Source: Streptomyces sp. OR43
Lineage (GTDB): Bacteria > Actinomycetota > Actinomycetes > Streptomycetales > Streptomycetaceae
Assembly (NCBI RefSeq): GCF_008042275.1
Contig: NZ_RDBK01000043.1
Location: 2,306,405-2,345,032 of the forward strand
Direction: 5' to 3'
Length of the DNA: 38,628 bases
A model generated the notes under the pieces. That model made no database searches. It was not told the DNA's origin and saw only the letters and a list, made by a program, of their open reading frames with translations. Positions 31,068 to 37,710 of this stretch are shown piece after piece. The position numbers and the translations under genes were made by a program. Every line of letters begins with the position of its first letter. Within the stretch, counting starts at the first letter, position 1.

Positions 31068-31850
31068 TCAGCAGGAGCGGTGCAGCAGGGCGTTCATGCT
31101 GATGCGGTCGCCGCGGAACCGGATGAACTCCAGGTCGACGGGGCGTCCGTCGGCGAGATGGGTGAGGCGCTCCAGCATCAGGACGGCGGAGCCGCGCGGG
31201 ATCTCCAGGACGGCGGCGGAGTGCGCGTCGGCGTTGACGGCCTCCAGGGTGATGTCGGCGCTGCCCAGCGGCTGCCCGGCCAGGGACTCCAGCAGCCGGA
31301 ACACGTCGGTGTTCTCCAGGTCGGCGCCGAGGAGCCCGGTCCCGAGGTCCATCGGGACGTAGGTGAGGTCGAGGGAGAGCGGCAGCCCGTTCAGCAGCCG
31401 GCGGCGCTCGATGTAGAGCACGTCGGTGTGCTCGGCCACGCCGAGCCGCCGGGCGACGGGGGCGGGTGCGGGGACCGGTCCGACGGTACGGACCTCGTTG
31501 GTGACCCTGCCGTGTTCGTGCAGGGTCTCGGCCAGCCCCTGGAGCCGGTCCAGGGCGTGCGGGTACCGCTCGCCGACGACGACGGTGCCGACGCCCGGCT
31601 GCCGTTCGACGATTCCCTCGCCGCGCAGCAGATCGAGGGCCTGGCGGACGGTGTTGCGCGAGACGCGGTAGTCGGTGCCGATGGTGTCCTCGTACGGCAG
31701 GACGCCACCCGGGAACGCGCCCGTGCGCACCTGGTGGCGCAGCAGGTCGGCGAGGAGCCGGGCGCCGTCCGCACGCAGCCGGCGCCGGCGGGCGGCGGCG
31801 ACGGGCACGGTGTGCTCACGGATGCGTTCGGCTGGCATGCGGTGGACCAT
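31068..31850 (-). CDS. GntR-family regulator, HutC/UTRA subfamily
   Basis: 260 residues from an ATG at 31850; a second ATG at 31838 is equally possible and no strong ribosome site decides. A winged helix-turn-helix lies at about 50-95 (LPYEDTIGTDYRVSRNTVRQALDLLRGEGIVERQPGVGTVV region), with a UTRA ligand-binding domain from about 108 to 250 (RRLLNGLPLSLDLTYVPMDLG, VLEIPRGSAVLMLERL). It is the first gene of the cassette, 41 bases before the ferredoxin, and probably senses the imported compound and controls its own operon. Direct repeats just upstream are candidate binding sites. Confidence 0.9.
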   Translation of the reverse strand: MVHRMPAERIREHTVPVAAARRRRLRADGARLLADLLRHQVRTGAFPGGVLPYEDTIGTDYRVSRNTVRQALDLLRGEGIVERQPGVGTVVVGERYPHALDRLQGLAETLHEHGRVTNEVRTVGPVPAPAPVARRLGVAEHTDVLYIERRRLLNGLPLSLDLTYVPMDLGTGLLGADLENTDVFRLLESLAGQPLGSADITLEAVNADAHSAAVLEIPRGSAVLMLERLTHLADGRPVDLEFIRFRGDRISMNALLHRSC

Positions 31851-31969
31851 ACCGACGCCTTGGCGGAGATGGTGTTGCCACAGTGTTGCGCCACTTGGGG
31901 GCCGTTACGGAACGGCTGTGACCTGCGCGGATGTGGTCCGCAGCGGGAAGATCTGCCACCGGTGGGGGA
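31851..31969. promoter_or_regulatory. Promoter region of the GntR-led operon
   Basis: 119 bases between the regulator start and the end of the GOLPH3-family gene. It contains GTGTTGCCAC (31872-31881) and GTGTTGCGCCAC (31883-31894), near-identical direct repeats about 20-45 bases before the start. It also has a perfect 6-4-6 palindrome GCCGTTACGGAACGGC (31901-31916). The palindrome could serve as operator or as a weak terminator of the upstream gene. No clear -10/-35 pair is seen. Confidence 0.5.
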
Positions 31970-32647
31970 TCAGGATCCGCTGCCGGAGTTCATCCCCGCC
32001 TGCGCGGCCCGCCTCCTGGACCGATCCGACGCGTCCCGGCGGACGTTGCGGTACACCGCGTAGGCCGGCCACAGCTCGTGGACGAGCGTCCGCATCGCGG
32101 AACGGGACGCCAGTCCCGCTCCCGGCACATGCGGATCGAGGCCGGCCGCCGCCACGAGCGCGGCCAGGGCGCGGCTGCGGTGATCCGGGAGGCCGGCGCG
32201 CTCGGCCGCCGCGTACCGCTCCCGGACGTGGACCGCGTAGCCCTGCGGTCCCGCCGGGTGGCGGTGGTAGGGCACCAGGCCGAGGAAGCGGCGGGTCTCC
32301 CGGAGCAGCACACCGCGCTGCACCGCGGCCTCCAGATACATGCCCCCGACCGGCTGCCCGGCGCGCCGGACCCAGCCCTGGGCAGCGACGCCCGAGCGGC
32401 CCTTGCCCGGAGCGGGCAGGCTCCTCATCAGCGCGGCCAGGAGCGGGTCCGGCGGCTCCAGCGGGTTGACCACCTGGATCTCGCCGCGCTGTCCGGTGAC
32501 GCGTCCCTGCAGTTCCAGTTCCGCCAGGGCCGCCCCGGCCAGCGCGTACTCGAGGACCCGGTTGCGGCAGTACGGTGTGCCGCGTTGCGGGTCCAGTGCG
32601 AGCAGCAGCAGTTCCTCGGGCAGCGTGGGGCCGGGGGGATGGGTCAT
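31970..32647 (-). CDS. GOLPH3/VPS74 (GPP34) family protein
   Basis: 225 residues from an ATG at 32647 overlapping the fumarylacetoacetase stop (ATGA). The start LPEELLLLALDPQRG, followed by an all-helical domain (LAGAALAELELQGRV), matches the GPP34 fold, which in eukaryotes binds PI4P on Golgi membranes. Many actinomycetes carry several copies of unknown role, proposed to bind membrane phospholipids. The basic C-terminus (RRDASDRSRRRAAQAG) could touch acidic lipids. Translational coupling to a tyrosine-catabolism enzyme is unexpected and may be incidental. Confidence 0.87.
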   Translation of the reverse strand: MTHPPGPTLPEELLLLALDPQRGTPYCRNRVLEYALAGAALAELELQGRVTGQRGEIQVVNPLEPPDPLLAALMRSLPAPGKGRSGVAAQGWVRRAGQPVGGMYLEAAVQRGVLLRETRRFLGLVPYHRHPAGPQGYAVHVRERYAAAERAGLPDHRSRALAALVAAAGLDPHVPGAGLASRSAMRTLVHELWPAYAVYRNVRRDASDRSRRRAAQAGMNSGSGS

Positions 32648-33873
32648 GGCGCGGAGACGATGCGTCCGGTGACCTCGCCGAGGCCGACGCGGGTGCCGTC
32701 CGGGCCCGGGGCCCAGGCCGTCAGCGTCACCGTGTCGCCGTCCTCCAGGAACGTCCGCTTGCCCTCCGGGAGTTCCAGCGGGTCGCGGCCGTTCCAGGTG
32801 AGTTCGAGCAGCGAGCCACGCTGGGCCGGCTCGGCGCCGCTGATGGTGCCGGAGCCGTACAGGTCGCCGCTGCGCAGCGAGGCACCGTTGACCGTCATCT
32901 GGGCCAGCTGCTGGGCCGCCGTCCAGTACATGGTGGAGAACGGCGGCTCCGAGACGACCTGGCCGTTGATCGCGACGGAGAGCCGCAGGTCGAAGCCGCC
33001 GGGCTCCTCCTCGTCCGCGTCGTCGAGGTAGGGCAGCAGCGGGAGGTCCCGGGCGGGCGGGGCGGTGCGGGCCGCGTCCAGGGCCTCCAGCGGGGTCACC
33101 CAGGCCGCGACCGAGGTGGCGAAGGACTTGCCGAGGAACGGGCCCAGCGGGACGTACTCCCAGGCCTGGATGTCCCGCGCCGACCAGTCGTTGAGCAGCG
33201 ACAGTCCGAAGACGTGGTCGCGGAAGTCGGCCAGCGGCACCGGCCGGCCCTGCTCCGAACCGACGCCGACGACGAAGCCGACCTCGGCCTCGATGTCCAG
33301 CTTGACCGACGGGCCGAAGACGGGAGCCGGGTCGGCGGGGGCCTTGCGCTGTCCCGACGGGCGCACGACGTCCGTACCGGAGACCACGACCGTGCCGGCC
33401 CTGCCGTGGTAACCGATCGGCAGGTGCTTCCAGTTGGGCGTGAGCGCGTCGCCGTCCGGGCGGAAGATCCGGCCGACGTTGGTGGCGTGGTGCTCGCTGG
33501 CGTAGAAGTCCACGTAGTCCGCGACCCGGTAGGGCAGATGGAGCGTCACGGAGTCGACGGGGTGCAGCAGCGGCTCGATGGCCGCGCGGTGCGCGGGGAC
33601 CGTCACCCAGGCGGTCAGTGCGCGGCGCACATCGCTCCAGGCGGTGCGGCCGGCCGCGAACAGGGCCATCAGGTCGGGCTGGGCCAGCAGTTGCGCATAG
33701 GGCGAGCCCAGCGCGTGCGCGGCCGCCCCGGCATCCAGTACATGGCCGCCGATGCGGACGCCGACCCGCCGCTCGCCGGGCCGGTCGGTGGTGGAGAAGA
33801 CACCGTACGGAAGGTGGTGCGGGCCGAAGGGATCGCCCTCGGCCACGTCGAGCGGGCTGCTCTGCTCGGGCAT
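32644..33873 (-). CDS. fahA: Fumarylacetoacetase
   Basis: 409 residues from an ATG at 33873 (MPEQSSPLDVAEGDPFGPHH); an upstream in-frame ATG at 33912 lies before the usual N-terminus. It hydrolyses fumarylacetoacetate to fumarate and acetoacetate, the last step of tyrosine and homogentisate breakdown. An N-terminal SH3-like domain (about 20-115) precedes the catalytic domain. The catalytic/metal segment YVDFYASEHHATNVGRIFR is present, followed by NWKHLPIGYHGR, the metal Glu in DIEAEVGFVVG, and LNDWSARDIQAWEYVPLGPFLGKSF. The length matches the eukaryotic-type enzyme. No homogentisate dioxygenase gene is in the window. Confidence 0.95.
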   Translation of the reverse strand: MPEQSSPLDVAEGDPFGPHHLPYGVFSTTDRPGERRVGVRIGGHVLDAGAAAHALGSPYAQLLAQPDLMALFAAGRTAWSDVRRALTAWVTVPAHRAAIEPLLHPVDSVTLHLPYRVADYVDFYASEHHATNVGRIFRPDGDALTPNWKHLPIGYHGRAGTVVVSGTDVVRPSGQRKAPADPAPVFGPSVKLDIEAEVGFVVGVGSEQGRPVPLADFRDHVFGLSLLNDWSARDIQAWEYVPLGPFLGKSFATSVAAWVTPLEALDAARTAPPARDLPLLPYLDDADEEEPGGFDLRLSVAINGQVVSEPPFSTMYWTAAQQLAQMTVNGASLRSGDLYGSGTISGAEPAQRGSLLELTWNGRDPLELPEGKRTFLEDGDTVTLTAWAPGPDGTRVGLGEVTGRIVSAP

Positions 33874-33901
33874 CTGTTGCTGCCTCGCTTTCCAGGTCGC
33901 T

Positions 33902-33927
33902 GTGGGGGACACGTTACGTGGGGGACA
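33902..33927. promoter_or_regulatory. Direct repeats before fumarylacetoacetase
   Basis: GTGGGGGACA occurs at 33902-33911 and 33918-33927, period 16, about 30-55 bases upstream of the gene's ATG. The second copy continues into a small hairpin TGGGGG-ACAT-CCCCCA (33919-33934). This could be an operator pair for a tyrosine-catabolism regulator; no regulator is known from this window. Confidence 0.4.
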
Positions 33928-33991
33928 TCCCCCAGCGGCAGTGCCTCAATCATCCCCAATGCCCGGAAAGCGGTGCTGTATCCGTTATCCC

Positions 33992-34022
33992 CGTGCCCCG
34001 TATCGCTGCGAACCGGGGCACG
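33992..34022 (-). terminator. Hairpin downstream of the CocE-type hydrolase gene
   Basis: CGTGCCCCG (33992-34000) pairs perfectly with CGGGGCACG (34014-34022) across a 13-base loop. It starts 27 bases past the hydrolase stop at 34049, in the right place to end the peptide transporter-hydrolase transcript. Confidence 0.6.
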
Positions 34023-34048
34023 CGAACACGAGGACCCGGCGGCGGCGC

Positions 34049-36043
34049 TCACCCCGCCGTGCGCGGAATCCGCTTCTCCCAGGTCCGGTGGAAGACGACC
34101 TCGCCGCCCTCCTTGCAGACGACCTCGTTGGAGGTGATGAAGTCGCCCGCGTCGGCGGAGATCTCGGAGCGCGTCTCGACCAGCACGTCCCAGGACATCT
34201 CCGGCCGGTGCAGCCGGATCGTCCAGTCGGAGCGGGTGCGCGCGGAGAGCGGGTCGCTCTCCTGGATCGTGTACGTCTCCACCGCGTCCTCGGTGAACTC
34301 CAGACCGTCCGGGTAGACGCGTGTGCCGCCGTAGCGGGGGTCGACCTCCATCCGCCACTCGCCCTTGGCGACGTCGCGGATCACCAGCCGCTCGGGGCGC
34401 TGTTCGTCGAGCGTGACCGGGAAGACGACGCCGAGCGGCTCGGACTGCTCGGGTTCCTCGAAGCGGATCGAGGGGTCCTCGGTGTGCCGGCGTACCGGGA
34501 GTTCGACGAAGCTGCCGTCGGCGTCCAGGGTGAAGCCCTTCGAACCGGCCTGCGGCCAGATCCACGGCCAGTACGACGAGGAGACGGCCAGCCTGATCCG
34601 GTGGCCGGGCGGGAAGGTGTGCCCGATGCCGTTCAGGTCGAAGGTGACGTCCTCGGTCTCGCCGACGGGCCAGTCCTCGGTGACGTCCCTGCCGTCGCGG
34701 GCGGCGAGGTTGAGGACGCCGCGGGTGACGAGGGTGGAGGAGCCGTCGGGGGCGACGTCGCAGAGCCGGGCGACGGCCTGGCCGCGCGGGACGTCCATCC
34801 GGATCCGCAGCTTCACGCGGGGGCGGCCGAGGATCTCGATCGGGGCGGCCTCCACGGGGAACTCGAAGCAGACCGACTTGGCGTCCTCGTCCCGCTGGTC
34901 GGGCGGCAGGTCGGCGTCGTTGCCGAACGGGAAGAACCGCCCGGCGTCCAGCCCGGTCTGCTGCGGCGAGTCGACGATCTGAGGCCCGCCCTGGAGGGCG
35001 TACGCGACCGGCGCCACGTTCTCCGAGGGCCAGCTGGTCTCCCCGACCCAGCGGCCGGGCAGCGTCTCGTAGACCGTGGCCGGCCGGTGCGATTCGCTGA
35101 TCCAGGACCGCAGCAGGGGTTCCGCCATGATCCCGGTGTCCTTGTCCTTCAGGTGCTGGTCCCACCAGCGCAGCGTCTCCTGGAGGAAGCCGATGCCGGG
35201 ACCGGGCGGCAGTCCGCGGTCGGGGTACTGGTGCGACCAGGGCCCGATCAGCCCGCGGACCTTCGCCGGGTCCAGGTGCTCGACGAGCCGGAGCACGGTG
35301 TCGCGGTACGGGTCGTGCCAGCCGCCGACCGCCAGCACGTTCGCCTCGATGGCGGAGTAGTCCTCGCAGACGCTGCCGTGCTTCCAGTAGTCGTCGCGCG
35401 TCTGATGAGCCAGCCAGGTGTGGATGAAGGGGTCCACGGCTTCGAGCCGGTCCAGCCACATCTGCCGCCAGTCGTCGCCGACGTCCGCCGGGTCCGGCGG
35501 CCGGCAGACGAAGGCCAGCATGGTGGCCGCCCAGGCGTGCATGTCCACGGCGAGGACGGAGCCGCCCATGTAGTGGACGTCGTTGTCGTAGCGGTCGTCG
35601 GCCGAGCACACCGTGACGATGGCCTTCAGCGGCTCCGGGGCGAGTGCGGCGATCTGGAGCGAGTTGAAGCCGCCCCACGAGATGCCGAACATGCCGACCC
35701 GGCCCGAGCACCACTCCTGCCGGGCCAGCCAGTGGATGACGGCGACCCCGTCCGCGAGCTCCGTCGCGTCGTACTCGTCGCCCGGCATGCCCTCGCTGTT
35801 GCCGTGCCCGCGGACGTCGACCCGGACCGAGGCGTAGCCGTGGCCCGCGTACCAGGGGTGGCGCTGCCAGTCCCGCGGCGCGGTCCAGTCGCTCAGCCGG
35901 TACGGCAGGTACTCCAGCAGCGCGGGCACGGGCTCGTCGGTGACCGGCCGCCAGATCCGGGCGTACAGCTGGGTGCCGTCCGGCAGCGGGATGTAGAGGT
36001 CCTCGCGGGTCGTCTCGTACGGGAAGGCGGTCTGGATGTGCAT
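34049..36043 (-). CDS. CocE/NonD family hydrolase (X-Pro dipeptidyl-peptidase S15-like)
   Basis: 664 residues from an ATG at 36043, no signal peptide, so probably cytoplasmic. It has an alpha/beta-hydrolase domain with RGHGNSEG (78-85, oxyanion region) and the nucleophile elbow GISWGG (Ser122). The Asp/His parts are likely in GGWHDPYRD and IGPWSHQYPDRG. A C-terminal jelly-roll X-Pro_dipeptidyl-peptidase domain begins near residue 360 (VCFEFPVEAAPIEILGRP) and includes GHTFPPGHRIRLAVSSSYWPWIWP. Family members cleave X-Pro peptides, cocaine-type esters or beta-lactam acyl groups. The gene follows the POT symporter by 11 bases, so processing of imported peptides is the natural inference. Confidence 0.9.
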   Translation of the reverse strand: MHIQTAFPYETTREDLYIPLPDGTQLYARIWRPVTDEPVPALLEYLPYRLSDWTAPRDWQRHPWYAGHGYASVRVDVRGHGNSEGMPGDEYDATELADGVAVIHWLARQEWCSGRVGMFGISWGGFNSLQIAALAPEPLKAIVTVCSADDRYDNDVHYMGGSVLAVDMHAWAATMLAFVCRPPDPADVGDDWRQMWLDRLEAVDPFIHTWLAHQTRDDYWKHGSVCEDYSAIEANVLAVGGWHDPYRDTVLRLVEHLDPAKVRGLIGPWSHQYPDRGLPPGPGIGFLQETLRWWDQHLKDKDTGIMAEPLLRSWISESHRPATVYETLPGRWVGETSWPSENVAPVAYALQGGPQIVDSPQQTGLDAGRFFPFGNDADLPPDQRDEDAKSVCFEFPVEAAPIEILGRPRVKLRIRMDVPRGQAVARLCDVAPDGSSTLVTRGVLNLAARDGRDVTEDWPVGETEDVTFDLNGIGHTFPPGHRIRLAVSSSYWPWIWPQAGSKGFTLDADGSFVELPVRRHTEDPSIRFEEPEQSEPLGVVFPVTLDEQRPERLVIRDVAKGEWRMEVDPRYGGTRVYPDGLEFTEDAVETYTIQESDPLSARTRSDWTIRLHRPEMSWDVLVETRSEISADAGDFITSNEVVCKEGGEVVFHRTWEKRIPRTAG

Positions 36044-36054
36044 GGGGGGCTACC

Positions 36055-37554
36055 TCAGTGGACGGGGTGCATGGTGCGCCTGAGCCAGGGGGCGGCGGCG
36101 ATGACGGCCACACCGGCCGCTACCGCGATGGCGCCATTGACACCGAAGTAGGCGGGGTTGGAGACCTCGCCGTACAGCTTCACGATCTGTGCCTGGATGC
36201 CGTTGGCGAGCGCCAGGGAGAGGAACCAGAGCGCCATCGTCTGGCTGGCGAACGCCCTCGGGGCGAGCTTCGTGGTCGCGGACATGCCGGAGGTCTCCAG
36301 CAGGATGTCGCCGAGCCCGAGCAGCAGGTACGAGCCGACGATCCACCAGGCGGCCATCTTGTACGTGTCGTCGGCGTGCCCGGAGGTGGGCAGCACCATC
36401 AGCAGGAAGGAGAGCCCGCCGAGGATCACCCCGATCGCGATCTTGTTGGACGCGTGCGGCTGGCGCGGCCCCATTTTCGCCCAGACGGCCGCGACCACCG
36501 GAGCGAGTGCCACCTCGAAGGCGCCGAGCGCGGAGGCGTACCAGCTGGCCGGGAAGTGGAAGCCGAAGATCTCGGTACGGGCGTTGGTCGACGCGAGCAG
36601 CATCATCGTCGAGTACGCCTGGAAGAGGATGAAGTTGAACACGACGGAGGCCAGGAACAGCACCACGTACGGGCGCAGCCTGCCGCGCTCCTCCGCGGTG
36701 ACCCGGGGGCTCCGGAACATCACCGCGAAGTACACGACCGGCGCGATCACGGAGATGAGGGTGAGCAGGTCGACGAAGCGGTCCATCGTCAGCCAGCCCG
36801 CCAGGGCCAGCGCGGTCGCGACGGCGGCGACCACGACGACACCGATGACGATGAGCCGGACCGCCCGGCGCATGGGTCCGGGGGCCAGCGCGAATTCGGC
36901 GGTGTTCTTACGCCCGGCCAGGTGACGGCGGCCCAGCACGTACTGGATCAGGCCGAGCGTCATACCGAACGCGGCGGCCGAGAACCCCCAGTGCCAGCTC
37001 GCGTGGTCACCCAGCCAGCCGGTGATCAGCGGGCCGAGGAACGCGCCGATGTTGATGCCCATGTAGTAGAGGGCGAAGCCGGCGTCGCGGCGCTCGTCGT
37101 CGGTGCGGTAGAGCTTGCCGACCATGGTGGCGACATTGGGCTTGAGCAGGCCCGTTCCGGCACTGATCAGCCCGAGGCCGACCCAGGTCATGGCGTCGGT
37201 GGGCACCGCCATGGAGTAGTGGCCGATGGCGATGAGGATCCCGCCGTACAGGACGGCGCGGTACGAGCCGAGGATCCGGTCCGCCAGCCAGCCGCCGGCC
37301 ACGGAGACCAGGTAGACGAGGGTCCCGTAGGCGGCGGAGACGGAGGCGGCGGTGCCGGCCTCCATCCCCATGCCGCCGTTGCTGACGGCGTCGGCGAAGT
37401 AGAGGACCAGGATCGCCTGCATGCCGAGGAACGAGAACCGCTCCCAGACCTCCAGGCCGGACAGGGTCATCAGCCCCCGTGGCTGGCCGAAAAAGGCATG
37501 GTCGTCGCCCGGCGGGGGCTGGGCGGCTTCGGTGTCTGCGGCGGTGTGGGACAA
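36055..37554 (-). CDS. Proton-dependent oligopeptide transporter (POT/PTR2 family)
   Basis: 499 residues from a TTG at 37554, chosen for the CAGGAGT ribosome site 7 bases upstream; a longer frame to the right is antisense to the polyprenyl synthase gene. About 14 helices. The start of helix 1 has LEVWERFSFLGMQAILVLYF, the POT ExxERF signature for proton-peptide coupling. The PTR2 motif follows in GGWLADRILGSYRAVLYGG, and FALYYMGINIGAFLGPLITGWLG is the second PTR2 signature. It imports di- and tripeptides with protons. Operon with the hydrolase downstream; divergent from the polyprenyl synthase. Confidence 0.93.
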   Translation of the reverse strand: MSHTAADTEAAQPPPGDDHAFFGQPRGLMTLSGLEVWERFSFLGMQAILVLYFADAVSNGGMGMEAGTAASVSAAYGTLVYLVSVAGGWLADRILGSYRAVLYGGILIAIGHYSMAVPTDAMTWVGLGLISAGTGLLKPNVATMVGKLYRTDDERRDAGFALYYMGINIGAFLGPLITGWLGDHASWHWGFSAAAFGMTLGLIQYVLGRRHLAGRKNTAEFALAPGPMRRAVRLIVIGVVVVAAVATALALAGWLTMDRFVDLLTLISVIAPVVYFAVMFRSPRVTAEERGRLRPYVVLFLASVVFNFILFQAYSTMMLLASTNARTEIFGFHFPASWYASALGAFEVALAPVVAAVWAKMGPRQPHASNKIAIGVILGGLSFLLMVLPTSGHADDTYKMAAWWIVGSYLLLGLGDILLETSGMSATTKLAPRAFASQTMALWFLSLALANGIQAQIVKLYGEVSNPAYFGVNGAIAVAAGVAVIAAAPWLRRTMHPVH

Positions 37555-37710
37555 AGGGGTGACTCCTGATCGTATGAGCTGATCCCGAACATACCGGCGG
37601 TGGCGGGAAGGCGCCCACGGTGATCCAAAGGGGACCGGATACGCTGACTTGAGTGATGGCAGCGACACATCGACATTCCGTGTGATCGTCAGCAGACAGG
37701 AGATCCCCTC
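37555..37710. promoter_or_regulatory. Divergent promoter region between POT and polyprenyl synthase genes
   Basis: 156 bases holding both promoters. Ribosome sites are seen at each end: AGGAG before the TTG at 37554 and CAGGAGA before the GTG at 37711. No confident -10/-35 pair or palindrome was recognised. Confidence 0.5.
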
